Below are positions 16,193-24,813 of a stretch of DNA of 64,000 nt, piece after piece. The first letter of the stretch is position 1; the number at the start of each line of letters is the position of its first letter. The notes below the pieces were generated by a model. It made no database searches. It saw only the letters and a list, made by a program, of their open reading frames with translations, and was not told the origin of the DNA. The position numbers and the translations under genes were made by a program. The DNA comes from Rossellomorea sp036867415 (GTDB lineage Bacteria > Bacillota > Bacilli > Bacillales > Bacillaceae_B): NCBI RefSeq assembly GCF_036867415.1, contig NZ_JBAJHU010000001.1, forward strand, positions 558,001 to 622,000. The letters run 5' to 3'.

Positions 16193-16349
16193 ATATCTAC
16201 GGTGCCAGTAGATATGTGGTTTTGGTATTAAACATTTCCTTCATTCGTTGTTAATACAATATATATAGAGGAATTTTTTGAGAGAACCTAGAACTATTAT
16301 ACTCGTTGGATATTATCTGAACATACTTGAAAAAGAAAGGATGGTCAGC

Positions 16350-16553
16350 ATGAAAACAGGAACAAAACTAGCACTTTTTGTGGCATTATTTGTATTAATC
16401 GGTTTTCCTGTCATTTTCACATTTATATCAGTAATGAGCGACAATTGGAAATATCTGTTATACAGTCTGCCCGGCTCATTTACTGCAGGATTTATCGGCC
16501 TGGTTGTGACTTTACAGCATATAAAGAAAGAGCGTACCATTGTGGGAAGGTAA
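16350..16553 (+). CDS. Small two-helix membrane protein
   Basis: A 67-residue hydrophobic protein. Two predicted membrane helices (LALFVALFVLIGFPVIFTFISVM and LLYSLPGSFTAGFIGLVVTLQ) precede a basic tail. No family is recognised. ATG 16350 is chosen because AAAGGATGG stands just upstream; in-frame ATG 16341 is the alternative. It is monocistronic. Confidence 0.6.
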   Translation: MKTGTKLALFVALFVLIGFPVIFTFISVMSDNWKYLLYSLPGSFTAGFIGLVVTLQHIKKERTIVGR

Positions 16554-16686
16554 GAAACAGAATTATTGAAGGATGCTGGTGTTATAGATGAACATAAAAA
16601 ACCCTACACTCTTGTTGATTTTTTGTTGTATAATTTTATAGAGTGAAATACCAAATATATACAGTGATTATTAGAGGAGAGAACAA

Positions 16687-17931
16687 ATGAAGTCGACACC
16701 AGTTTTGGGAAAAGAACGGATGGTCACCCTTGACATCATTCGCGGTTTTGCATTATTCGGTATATTCCTGGTGAATATGCCAGCATTCCATTCACCTGAT
16801 TTCATGAAATCAATATATGGGATTCCTAACGATTTCAGTGGATTGGATCACTGGATTGATGTGTTTTTTGCATTGTTTGTAGACATGAAATTTTTCACGA
16901 TTTTTTCATTCTTATTCGGTCTTGGATTTTATATCTTTATGAGCCGTGCCGAAGAGAAGGGATTGCGTATGAACAGGCTGTACCTGAGAAGGATCTTCGC
17001 CTTGCTGCTGTTCGGGGCTGCCCATTTAATCGGGCTTTGGTTCGGGGATATTCTCCATACGTATGCCATCGCAGGTTTACTGCTTCTGTTCTTCTATAAA
17101 AGAAAGATCAAGACTATGGTCATCTGGGCATTCAGTCTGTTGTTTGCCATCAACGCGTTGTTCAGCCTGATGCTGTTGATCCCGGCAAGCATCCTTGAAG
17201 ACACAGAATCCGCATCTGCATCCAGCATGCTATACGGCAGTATGGAAGAATATTTGCATGTATACGAACATGCAGGGTATGCAGAGTGGGTCTCTTACCG
17301 TCTTGGTACAGAAGTTCCTGCAATGCTCGCAAACTTAATCCCGGCAATGTTCCCTGTATTCGCGATGTTCCTATTCGGATTGGCAGCAGGAAAAGCTGGT
17401 ATCTTCCGTGACGTAGATGGGCACTTGTCCTTCTTTAAGAAAATACGGACTTTGTCTTTCGTGATCAGTGCACCCCTCGTTGGGATTCTTGCCATGTATA
17501 TGACGAAGGCTTGGGATCTTGGTGTGAAGCAGGAATTTGTCGTGCAGGTGTTTACGAGCTTAAGCGGATTAACGCTATGCTTCTTTTACATTTCATCCCT
17601 CACCCTGTTGCTTAGGAAAGAAAAGTGGCAGCGGAAGCTTCGACCGCTTGGTTACACAGGTCAGATGGCGCTGACAAATTACCTGATGCAAACAATCCTT
17701 TCTGTCGGGCTGTTCGTAGGATTGGGGTTTTATGGAGATGTAAGTCTCTGGCTGGGAACCGTCATCTGCCTATTTATCTTCTCCCTCCAACTTGTATTCA
17801 GCTCCTGGTGGCTGAAGAAGTACAGGTTCGGACCATTTGAATGGTTGTGGAGATCATTTACCTATCTCAAACTTCAACCTATGTCAAAAAAAGAAAGAAC
17901 CGAAGATTCTGGTAATGAAAAAGCAGTATAA
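16687..17931 (+). CDS. DUF418 membrane protein (YeiB/YxaH-like)
   Basis: A 414-residue polytopic membrane protein with 9-10 helices. It has the N-terminal signature of the DUF418/YeiB family (LDIIRGFALFGIFLVNMPAFHSP) and the C-terminal DUF418 domain (RKLRPLGYTGQMALTNYLMQTILSVGLF... to FGPFEWLWRSFTY). The family is related to acyltransferase-3 proteins, and several members are thought to move or modify envelope or exported compounds; the substrate is unknown. The start has GAGGAGAGAACAA. Confidence 0.88.
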   Translation: MKSTPVLGKERMVTLDIIRGFALFGIFLVNMPAFHSPDFMKSIYGIPNDFSGLDHWIDVFFALFVDMKFFTIFSFLFGLGFYIFMSRAEEKGLRMNRLYLRRIFALLLFGAAHLIGLWFGDILHTYAIAGLLLLFFYKRKIKTMVIWAFSLLFAINALFSLMLLIPASILEDTESASASSMLYGSMEEYLHVYEHAGYAEWVSYRLGTEVPAMLANLIPAMFPVFAMFLFGLAAGKAGIFRDVDGHLSFFKKIRTLSFVISAPLVGILAMYMTKAWDLGVKQEFVVQVFTSLSGLTLCFFYISSLTLLLRKEKWQRKLRPLGYTGQMALTNYLMQTILSVGLFVGLGFYGDVSLWLGTVICLFIFSLQLVFSSWWLKKYRFGPFEWLWRSFTYLKLQPMSKKERTEDSGNEKAV

Positions 17932-17967
17932 AAGATAGTCAAGCTTTGGATAATGTTTTTTGCTTAA

Positions 17968-18029
17968 TAAAAATCCGAGCTTTAATTCAAATTCACAAAT
18001 TGGAGTTTGAGTTAGTTCGGATTTTTTTA
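17968..18029 (+). terminator. Terminator after DUF418 gene
   Basis: AAAAATCCGAGCT / AGTTCGGATTTTTTT with an inner TTCAAA/TTTGA pairing. Confidence 0.8.
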
Positions 18030-18080
18030 TCGGGCCAGTTAGAGGTTGTTATTCATTTTAGCATGTTCCAGCGGTTGATT

Positions 18081-18256
18081 GGAGTGCAAGACGCAGACTC
18101 CTGCGGGAAGAGTAGCCAATGTGAGACCTGTCCAGCTCTGGGGCTTAGAGGCACACGCCTCTGAGCAAAGCCCCTCCGCTTTTCTTACCCGCAGGAGCGA
18201 ACACGACGAGGAGGCTCACGGGCTACCCGCGGAAAGCGAAGTCTTGTGCGGAAATC
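18081..18256. repeat. Composite palindromic repeat (short element nested in a longer one)
   Basis: The outer element has arms GCAAGAC/GTCTTG, CTCCTGCGGG (18098-18107)/CCCGCAGGAG (18188-18197), and GTAGCC.GTGAG/CTCAC.GGCTAC. It resembles a dispersed Bacillus intergenic repeat. In its middle, 18129-18187 (GTCCAGCTCTGGGGC ... CCGCTTTTC) is a short copy of the family seen at 29795 and 52061. It is noncoding and lies upstream of a cold-shock leader. Confidence 0.65.
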
Positions 18257-18385
18257 ATTAGCGGTATATAGAGTCCACACTAATGAAGTTGTTTTTTTGT
18301 GGTTTCAGCTTCGCTTTTATGTAAAAGTCAAAATACCGTAAATAAAATTTGCATTTCCCGTCAATACCTGTTAATCTAAGGGAGA

Positions 18386-18500
18386 ATTATTTTTGTTCAT
18401 CTGTAAGGAATGAAAGTATTTAAACTTTTCGCCTTTGATATCTAATTGAGCAATAATAGTAATAAAATGTGGACTTGAATCCACGCAGGAGGAAATAATT
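18386..18500 (+). promoter_or_regulatory. Cold-shock mRNA 5' leader, copy 2
   Basis: Nearly identical to the leaders at 4006 and 19195. The hairpin GTGGA-CTTGAA-TCCAC (18469-18484) precedes AGGAGGAAA; its stem is identical in all three copies while the loop varies. Confidence 0.8.
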
Positions 18501-18701
18501 ATGCAAGAAGGTACAGTAAAATGGTTTAACGCAGAAAAAGGTTTCGGTTTCATCGAAATCGAAGGTGGAGAAGATGTATTCGTACATTTCTCAGCTATCC
18601 AAGGCGAAGGCTTTAAATCTTTAGACGAAGGTCAAAAAGTAACGTTTGACACTGAACAAGGTCAACGTGGACTTCAAGCGACTAACGTCGTTAAAGCATA
18701 A
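18501..18701 (+). CDS. Cold-shock protein, CspC-like (copy 2)
   Basis: A 66-residue cold-shock-domain RNA chaperone with intact RNP1 (KGFGFI) and RNP2 (VFVHF). The protein is identical to copy 3 at 19313, and the two coding regions differ in almost no base (GCGACT versus GCAACT near the end is one I see). That indicates a recent tandem duplication or gene conversion. It is expressed from its own long leader and ends at its own terminator, so the copies are independently regulated. Confidence 0.95.
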   Translation: MQEGTVKWFNAEKGFGFIEIEGGEDVFVHFSAIQGEGFKSLDEGQKVTFDTEQGQRGLQATNVVKA

Positions 18702-18715
18702 TTGCTTTAATAAGA

Positions 18716-18747
18716 AAGGACTCTCATCCCGAGAGTCCTTTTTTTTG
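18716..18747 (+). terminator. Terminator of cold-shock gene copy 2
   Basis: Perfect AAGGACTCTC / GAGAGTCCTT stem followed by a long T-run. Confidence 0.9.
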
Positions 18748-18809
18748 TCAAAAAAATGCCGTCAGCTTAAGCACATGTAAATGTATCCAACTGCCGGCAC
18801 CTACTTCAA

Positions 18810-19016
18810 CTAAGTAGAGGAATACTTGATGATTCCCTGCACATACACCAAAGATTCTTTCTGAACGCATTCTCTGATCTTGATCTTTCCCTCTTTCTCC
18901 AGTTCCCTTGTCATTTGCTCAATACTTTCACCATCCACATTGGAAGCAATTTCTATAGAAAAGAAATTACCGCGGCTGACATGATTAAATTCCATAAGTA
19001 ATCGATTTTTATCCAT
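18810..19016 (-). CDS. Small hypothetical protein
   Basis: A 68-residue protein that I do not recognise. The sequence mixes charged and beta-prone stretches (NFFSIEIASNVDGESIEQM; VQKESLVYVQGIIKYSS) and has no signal or membrane segment. The start has AAAGGGGATGG upstream on the minus strand. It lies between the two tandem cold-shock genes on the opposite strand, so it interrupts the duplicated unit. Confidence 0.55.
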   Translation of the reverse strand: MDKNRLLMEFNHVSRGNFFSIEIASNVDGESIEQMTRELEKEGKIKIRECVQKESLVYVQGIIKYSST

Positions 19017-19194
19017 TGGGCCATCCCCTTTCCTTTTATATTCGACATAAATGAAGTGTTCCCCTTTTAAATACCAATTTCAGGTCAGGATTTTTCTGAA
19101 AATCCTGCTGCTGCAGGAATGAATTTGCATTACCTGGAAAAATAGGACTTTCGAATGTTTGCATTTTCCTTTAGGACCTGTTATTCTAATAAAG

Positions 19195-19312
19195 AATTAT
19201 TTTTGTTCGGTCTGTAAGGAATGAAAGTATTTAAACTTTTCGCCTTTGATATCTAACTTGAGCAACAATAGTAATAAAATGTGGACTCGAATCCACGCAG
19301 GAGGAAATAATT
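19195..19312 (+). promoter_or_regulatory. Cold-shock mRNA 5' leader, copy 3
   Basis: Matches copies 1 and 2 over about 115 nt. The hairpin GTGGA-CTCGAA-TCCAC (19281-19296) lies just before the ribosome-binding site. Confidence 0.8.
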
Positions 19313-19513
19313 ATGCAAGAAGGTACAGTAAAATGGTTTAACGCAGAAAAAGGTTTCGGTTTCATCGAAATCGAAGGTGGAGAAGATGTATTCGTACATT
19401 TCTCAGCTATCCAAGGCGAAGGCTTTAAATCTTTAGACGAAGGTCAAAAAGTAACGTTTGACACTGAACAAGGTCAACGTGGACTTCAAGCAACTAACGT
19501 CGTTAAAGCATAA
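19313..19513 (+). CDS. Cold-shock protein, CspC-like (copy 3)
   Basis: A 66-residue cold-shock-domain protein, identical in sequence to copy 2, with RNP1 and RNP2 intact. It has its own leader and terminator. Three csp loci of this type in 15 kb imply a dosage advantage at low temperature or redundancy in RNA chaperoning (inference). Confidence 0.95.
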   Translation: MQEGTVKWFNAEKGFGFIEIEGGEDVFVHFSAIQGEGFKSLDEGQKVTFDTEQGQRGLQATNVVKA

Positions 19514-19529
19514 TAGCTTTTACCGGAAA

Positions 19530-19558
19530 AGGACCCTCATTATGAGGGTCCTTTTTTT
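19530..19558 (+). terminator. Terminator of cold-shock gene copy 3
   Basis: AGGACCCTCA-TTA-TGAGGGTCCT stem followed by a T-run. The stem sequence differs from copy 2, showing that the duplication or conversion tract ends near the coding region. Confidence 0.9.
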
Positions 19559-19657
19559 CTTGAAAACCGTTATTCCTTCCCTGCGATTTCTACCTTAAGC
19601 AAAAGAGGATATTTCTATCAGCCTGTTGAATACATTTATGACAGGAGGAGAAGGTCA

Positions 19658-20338
19658 TTGGACTATATAGTAGAAAAGGTGAAAGAAGATATATACGCAG
19701 TTGCATTTTGGGATTCAGGATGGAATTCCTATAATAACTGCTATTTGATTGTAGAAGAACACGGAGTAACCTTGATCGATACATGTAAAGGAAAACATTC
19801 GAACTTACTTTTGAAAGCGTTGAATGACCTTGGGAAAACAGAGGATGAAGTGAAACTTGTGTTAGCCACTCATGGTCACGAAGATCATATTGAAGGCGCC
19901 AATATGTTTAAGAAGGCTAAGAAAGTCATCCATCCTAAAGAGGAAGGCAAGGGGATTATGGGGTTTGATCCTGCACTAGCTGATCGAGGAACTATGCATG
20001 GATTCGACTATTGTCGGGTAGGTTATCACTCGCCGGGATCTGTCATTTTCTATCACCGCCAATCCAACGTCATTTTTACAGGAGACTTTCTTTGCTTCTT
20101 TGGAGACCCATTATCGAAGGAAGGTCTAGTTTCAAAAGGAGACGAACTAAGACAGGCTTGGGTGGAGTATCTCCAAGGCGGCGGGGTAGCAGCCTCGGAC
20201 TTGCCAGTCTTCCTTGATGGTTTAAAAACCATCCAAGGCTATGATTCAGATGTCATGTGCACAGGCCACGGTGGAGTGCTCATTGGAGCAATTAATGAGT
20301 TTATAGAAATGCTTATTAATGTTGAAAGGTGTCAATGA
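19658..20338 (+). CDS. Metallo-beta-lactamase-fold hydrolase
   Basis: A 226-residue MBL-fold protein. The metal motif THGHEDH (HxHxDH) lies near residue 70. Further metal ligands are likely His in YHSPGSV (about residue 127), Asp in FTGDFLCF (about residue 143), and His in TGHGG near the C-terminus. The substrate is unknown; the family includes glyoxalase II-like and lactonase enzymes. The start is TTG 19658 after CAGGAGGAGAAGG. It is monocistronic. Confidence 0.88.
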   Translation: MDYIVEKVKEDIYAVAFWDSGWNSYNNCYLIVEEHGVTLIDTCKGKHSNLLLKALNDLGKTEDEVKLVLATHGHEDHIEGANMFKKAKKVIHPKEEGKGIMGFDPALADRGTMHGFDYCRVGYHSPGSVIFYHRQSNVIFTGDFLCFFGDPLSKEGLVSKGDELRQAWVEYLQGGGVAASDLPVFLDGLKTIQGYDSDVMCTGHGGVLIGAINEFIEMLINVERCQ

Positions 20339-20405
20339 TATAAGCAGAGGCTGCCTCAATAATGGCATGCCTCTATTTTTTTTGGGAAAAAATGAAATAA
20401 AATAA

Positions 20406-20460
20406 TTGACTAAAATCGATTACAGTTGTAAACTATAAATATAAAATGATTACAATTGTA
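20406..20460 (+). promoter_or_regulatory. Copper-responsive promoter with two cop boxes
   Basis: Two exact TACANNTGTA boxes, TACAGTTGTA (20421-20430) and TACAATTGTA (20451-20460), lie 30 bp apart, about three helical turns. TTGACT (20406) and TAAACT (20429) with a 17-bp spacer can serve as -35 and -10, so the first box overlaps the core promoter. This is the known operator layout of CopY-type repressors. Confidence 0.9.
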
Positions 20461-20481
20461 AACGGATTGAGGTGATATCTA

Positions 20482-20943
20482 TTGTCCAATGAAGAAAAGC
20501 CTGAGATCACGGATTCCGAATGGGAAGTCATGAGGGTTGTCTGGACGCTCAAAGAGGTGACAAGTAAGGAAATCAGCAAAGTCCTCGAAGACAAAAAAGA
20601 GTGGAAACCTGCGACGACCAAGACGTTTATAGGGAGACTGGTCAAAAAAGGTATGCTTCATACAGAAAAGACCGGCAACCGCTTCATCTACACAGCCGCG
20701 GTCAACGAGGAAGAAAGCCTGAAAACATTGAAATCAGGATTATTCACTCATATCTGCAGCCGTGCAGTCGGCAAGACAATTGCTGATTTGATTGCTGAGG
20801 CTACACTCAGTCATGACGACATAGCCTTGCTTGGAGAAGCTTTACAAAAAAAGAAAAAAGACGCTGTCGAAGAGATCGCATGCAACTGCGTCCCTGGCCA
20901 GTGCAACTGCAAAAAAGATCACGGCATGGACTGCCGGCATTAA
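20482..20943 (+). CDS. copY: CopY/TcrY-type copper-responsive repressor
   Basis: A 153-residue BlaI/MecI-family winged-helix repressor. The DNA-binding domain is EITDSEWEVMRVVWTLKEVTSKEISKVL...KPATTKTFIGRLVKKGML. The C-terminus carries the metal-binding CNCVPGQCNC (CxC...CxC), which distinguishes CopY from BlaI and MecI: Cu(I) replaces Zn(II) here and releases DNA. A further Cys lies in DCRH at the end. The start is TTG 20482 after GGTGATATC. It is first gene of copYZA, directly downstream of two cop boxes. Confidence 0.94.
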   Translation: MSNEEKPEITDSEWEVMRVVWTLKEVTSKEISKVLEDKKEWKPATTKTFIGRLVKKGMLHTEKTGNRFIYTAAVNEEESLKTLKSGLFTHICSRAVGKTIADLIAEATLSHDDIALLGEALQKKKKDAVEEIACNCVPGQCNCKKDHGMDCRH

Positions 20944-20968
20944 TAAATCATTTAAGGAGTGTTCAAAC

Positions 20969-21184
20969 ATGGAAAAAACATTATTGAAAGTAACAGGTAT
21001 GACGTGCGGAAACTGCGTGAAGAAAGTAGAAACAACGCTTAATGAACTTGACGGAGTGGAAAAAGTAAAGGTTGATCTTGAGAATGCTTCCGCAAAAGTT
21101 AAATACGACGAAACAAAGCAATCTCCTGATAGTCTGAGCAAAGCGGTCACTGAATCAGGCTACGAATCAGAACCAATCAAATAA
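20969..21184 (+). CDS. copZ: Copper chaperone CopZ
   Basis: A 71-residue heavy-metal-associated domain protein that carries Cu(I) in the cytoplasm to CopA and to the repressor. It has the ligand motif GMTCGNC near the N-terminus and the usual ferredoxin-like pattern to its end (DSLSKAVTESGYE). ATG 20969 follows AAGGAGTG, 25 nt after copY, and copA begins 18 nt downstream, so the three genes form one operon. Confidence 0.95.
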   Translation: MEKTLLKVTGMTCGNCVKKVETTLNELDGVEKVKVDLENASAKVKYDETKQSPDSLSKAVTESGYESEPIK

Positions 21185-21202
21185 TAAAGGTGGTCTCATA
21201 CG

Positions 21203-23656
21203 ATGACCGAAAAAACGTTAAGCATCGAAGGGATGACATGTGCGTCATGTTCGCAGGCGGTTGAAAAAGCGACAGAGAAACTGTCGGGTGTTCATGCAGC
21301 CAATGTGAATCTGGCAACTGAAAAACTGAATATACGTTTTGATGAGAATGAAATCACACTGGATGAGATAAAAAGCGCTGTTGATGATGCAGGCTACAAA
21401 GCCGTTACGGAAATGGCAATGAAAACATTCACGGTATCCGGCATGACCTGCGCTTCGTGTGTACAATCAGTTGAAAAGGCAACCCGTAAACTTGAAGGCG
21501 TGAAAGAATCAAGTGTCAACCTGACTACAGAAAAGATGGTCATTCAATATGATTCATCATTATTATCGACTGCCGGCATCAAAAAAGCAGTTTCCGATGT
21601 GGGATATGAAGCTCAAGAAGATGTGGATACAGCAGATGCAGTCGATGAAGACAGGGAAAAGAAGGAGCAGCATATCAAACATATGTGGAAGCGTTTCTGG
21701 GTATCCGCGGTTTTCACGATCCCTCTTCTGCTTATCTCGATGGGCCATATGTTCGGCTTGCCGCTGCCCGAAACGATTGATCCGATGATGAACCCTGCAG
21801 GATTCGCGATTCTCCAGCTCGTCCTGACAATACCGGTCATGGTGATGGGAAAACCATTTTTCACAGTTGGCTTCAAGACATTGATCAAGCGCCACCCCAA
21901 TATGGATTCATTGGTGGCGCTTGGTACAAGTGCAGCATTCTTGTACAGCTTGATTGCCACAATCTTCATTGTAACGGGTAATGAAAGCTATGCGCAGGAT
22001 CTCTACTATGAATCAGCTGCTGTCATCCTGACGTTGATCACATTGGGAAAGTATTTCGAAGCCCTCTCAAAAGGGAAAACATCGGAAGCTATCAAGAAGC
22101 TGATGGGGCTTGCCCCCAAGACAGCCACAGTCGTAAAGGAAGGCCGGGAAGTGGAGATTTCCATTGAAGAGGTGGAAGCCGGCGACATCATCATCGTAAA
22201 ACCTGGTGAGAAGATGCCGGTTGATGGTGTCGTGGTCGAAGGAACCACTTCTGTTGACGAATCGATGCTGACAGGAGAAAGCATTCCTGTTGAAAAGAAA
22301 ACCGGGTCTTCCATCATCGGTGCGAGCATCAATAAAAACGGGACGATCCGTTATGAAGCGACCAAGGTCGGAAAGGATACGGCCCTGTCCCAAATCATTA
22401 AACTAGTCGAAGATGCCCAAGGTTCTAAAGCGCCGATTGCCAAAATGGCCGATATCATTTCCGGTTATTTTGTGCCGATCGTCATTTGTATATCCATCTT
22501 GACGGGTCTCGCCTGGTATTTTGCAGGGGAAACAGGGCTGTTCGCATTCACAGTAGCCATTTCCATTCTCGTTATCGCCTGTCCTTGTGCGCTTGGACTC
22601 GCGACCCCGACGGCGATCATGGTCGGTACCGGGAAAGGTGCTGAAAATGGTGTTCTCATAAAAAGTGGCGGTGCACTTGAAACCACGCACAAGATAGACA
22701 CAATCGTCTTTGATAAAACAGGAACGATCACGGAGGGGAAGCCCGTTGTAACAAATATCGTGACTGTTGAAGGTTTCTCCGAAGAAGAGCTGTTGATCCT
22801 GGCGGCTTCTGCTGAAAAAGGTTCCGAGCATCCTCTTGGTGAAGCGATTGTCAGGGCAGCGGAGGCAAAAGGGCTGACTCTTCTGAAAACAGAATTCTTT
22901 GACGCCATCACAGGTCAGGGACTTGAAGTGACGATTGACGGAAGGGATTTATTGCTTGGAAACCGTAAACTCATGGATGAAAATGATGTGGACTTAAAGA
23001 ACTTGGTCGATACTTCAGATCGCCTGGCATCGGAAGGGAAAACACCGATGTATATCGCAGTCGAAGAAGAAATTGCAGGTATCATTGCGGTTGCAGACAC
23101 GGTCAAAGAAACAAGTTTCAAAGCCATCGAAAAGCTTCACAATATGGGCATCGAAGTCGCCATGATCACCGGAGATAATAAGCGGACCGCTGAAGCCATT
23201 GCCGGGCAGGTTGGAATTGACCGAGTGCTGAGCGAAGTACTGCCTGAAGATAAAGCAAATGAAGTCAAAAAACTTCAGGAGGAAGGTAGAAGAGTCGCAA
23301 TGGTCGGTGATGGCATCAATGACGCCCCTGCCCTTGCGCAGGCTGATATCGGGATCGCCATTGGATCGGGGACTGACGTCGCCATGGAATCAGCCGACAT
23401 CGTCCTGATGAGAAGCGACCTGATGGATGTTCCGACTGCAGTCGAACTAAGCAAAGCCACAATTCGAAATATTAAACAAAATCTATTCTGGGCATTTGCC
23501 TATAACATCCTGGGAATCCCGGTCGCTATGGGCATCCTTTACCTGTTTGGCGGACCGCTGCTGAATCCGATGATTGCAGGGGCTGCCATGAGCTTCAGCT
23601 CTGTATCGGTATTGCTGAATGCTTTGCGCCTGAAAAGATTTAAATCTTCCAGCTGA
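21203..23656 (+). CDS. copA: Copper-exporting P1B-type ATPase CopA
   Basis: An 817-residue Cu(I) efflux ATPase. Two N-terminal HMA domains each carry GMTCASC (about residues 10 and 78). Eight membrane helices follow, with the transport-site motif CPC in IACPCALGLATP. The phosphorylation motif DKTGT, TGES in the actuator domain, the nucleotide-binding HP (SEHPLGEA) and GDGINDAPAL are all present. The length and domain order are those of B. subtilis CopA. It is last gene of copYZA. A GACCTCCA/TTGGGGGTC hairpin at 23693-23713 may end the transcript. Confidence 0.97.
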   Translation: MTEKTLSIEGMTCASCSQAVEKATEKLSGVHAANVNLATEKLNIRFDENEITLDEIKSAVDDAGYKAVTEMAMKTFTVSGMTCASCVQSVEKATRKLEGVKESSVNLTTEKMVIQYDSSLLSTAGIKKAVSDVGYEAQEDVDTADAVDEDREKKEQHIKHMWKRFWVSAVFTIPLLLISMGHMFGLPLPETIDPMMNPAGFAILQLVLTIPVMVMGKPFFTVGFKTLIKRHPNMDSLVALGTSAAFLYSLIATIFIVTGNESYAQDLYYESAAVILTLITLGKYFEALSKGKTSEAIKKLMGLAPKTATVVKEGREVEISIEEVEAGDIIIVKPGEKMPVDGVVVEGTTSVDESMLTGESIPVEKKTGSSIIGASINKNGTIRYEATKVGKDTALSQIIKLVEDAQGSKAPIAKMADIISGYFVPIVICISILTGLAWYFAGETGLFAFTVAISILVIACPCALGLATPTAIMVGTGKGAENGVLIKSGGALETTHKIDTIVFDKTGTITEGKPVVTNIVTVEGFSEEELLILAASAEKGSEHPLGEAIVRAAEAKGLTLLKTEFFDAITGQGLEVTIDGRDLLLGNRKLMDENDVDLKNLVDTSDRLASEGKTPMYIAVEEEIAGIIAVADTVKETSFKAIEKLHNMGIEVAMITGDNKRTAEAIAGQVGIDRVLSEVLPEDKANEVKKLQEEGRRVAMVGDGINDAPALAQADIGIAIGSGTDVAMESADIVLMRSDLMDVPTAVELSKATIRNIKQNLFWAFAYNILGIPVAMGILYLFGGPLLNPMIAGAAMSFSSVSVLLNALRLKRFKSSS

Positions 23657-23860
23657 TGAGTGACGAGGATGGTAAAGAGTATAGAAGAATGGATGACCTC
23701 CAGCGCTCGTTGGGGGTCTTTCTTCATTATGGGAAAGTCGGTCTACACCCATTGCACCAATAAAATCATGATAACATTGTACATTTTTTTCCTTTTTATT
23801 GAAACTTTCCCCACGCTTATCCGTATAAGTAAGGTAGAACACAAACATGAGGAGGATATC

Positions 23861-24682
23861 ATGAAGAAATTACTTGGAATCGGAACGGCTGCACTTCTGG
23901 TGTTTACATTGACTGCCTGCGGAACGGCAACTGGCGGGAAGGATCTGGAAGGGATCATGAATTCAGCTATTGAAGCATCAGAAAACCTGGATAGTTTTCA
24001 CGTGAAGATGGAGATGGAGCAGGATATCATTCCATCAGGAGAAGAAGGGGAGAAAGTGACACAGACGTCCACGATTGAAATGGATTATGTGACTGAGCCT
24101 CTGGGAATGTATCAAACGACTGAGATGACAATGATGGGGATGCCGATTGAATCGGAAACCTATTTTACCGAAGATGGCCTTTATACGAAGGATTCAATGA
24201 GTAATCAATGGCAGGCTGCGCCGAAGGAACTGTCCGATTCAATCGTTGAAATGAGTAAGAATCAAGCGGATGCATCTGAGCAGCTGAAGCAGCTGAAGGA
24301 ATACGCGAAAGATGTGAAATTTGAAGAAAAAGAGGATCACTACCTGATTTCATTTAAAGCTTCCGGGGATGAATATCAGAGTTTGGTAGAAGATACAATC
24401 GATTCTACACTGCCTGAAGGACTGATGCCGAAAGAACTGCTGGAGGGCTTGAAAGTGAACGCGCTGAGTTACACGTATGAAATCGATAAAAAGACGTATC
24501 ACCCGCTTAATTTCTCAGTGGATATGGATTTTGATATGGAGATCGAAGGCGAGAAGGTGCAATCGGTTCAGAAGATGAATGGAAGCTACTCAAAGATTAA
24601 CGAAATCGACGATATAACGATTCCTGCCGAGGTGAAAGAGAGCGCAGTTGAAATCGATGAGTCAGCTCTAATGACTGAATAG
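23861..24682 (+). CDS. Lipoprotein of the DUF6612 type
   Basis: A 273-residue secreted lipoprotein with signal peptide MKKLLGIGTAALLVFTL and lipobox LTAC. The mature part is acidic and Met-rich (YQTTEMTMMGMPIESETYF), with the pattern of DUF6612/LolA-like Bacillus lipoproteins that carry an antiparallel beta structure. The function is unknown. It lies downstream of the copper operon, but a hairpin and a 205-nt gap argue for separate transcription. A GAGGAGGATATC ribosome-binding site fixes ATG 23861. Confidence 0.8.
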   Translation: MKKLLGIGTAALLVFTLTACGTATGGKDLEGIMNSAIEASENLDSFHVKMEMEQDIIPSGEEGEKVTQTSTIEMDYVTEPLGMYQTTEMTMMGMPIESETYFTEDGLYTKDSMSNQWQAAPKELSDSIVEMSKNQADASEQLKQLKEYAKDVKFEEKEDHYLISFKASGDEYQSLVEDTIDSTLPEGLMPKELLEGLKVNALSYTYEIDKKTYHPLNFSVDMDFDMEIEGEKVQSVQKMNGSYSKINEIDDITIPAEVKESAVEIDESALMTE

Positions 24683-24760
24683 TGACCGAATGACGTGTGG
24701 ATATCCATGCGCCATTTTTTCAGGTAGGCTTTTTACATACTATGTTGCTTCGCAAACAAC

Positions 24761-24813
24761 ATTCAAAGGTCCGTCATCGCTGCTTTATCGCAACGAGTGA
24801 CGGGCCTTTGAAT
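24761..24813. terminator. Bidirectional terminator
   Basis: ATTCAAAGGTCCGTCA / TGACGGGCCTTTGAAT inverted repeat between the convergent lipoprotein and lacI-type genes. Confidence 0.8.

Noticed and set aside
18079..18261. 60-codon plus-strand frame within the composite repeat
   Set aside because: Palindromic noncoding sequence; no ribosome-binding site and no protein similarity expected.
22403..22911. Overlapping minus-strand frames inside copA
   Set aside because: Antisense to conserved P-type ATPase motifs; no initiation signals.
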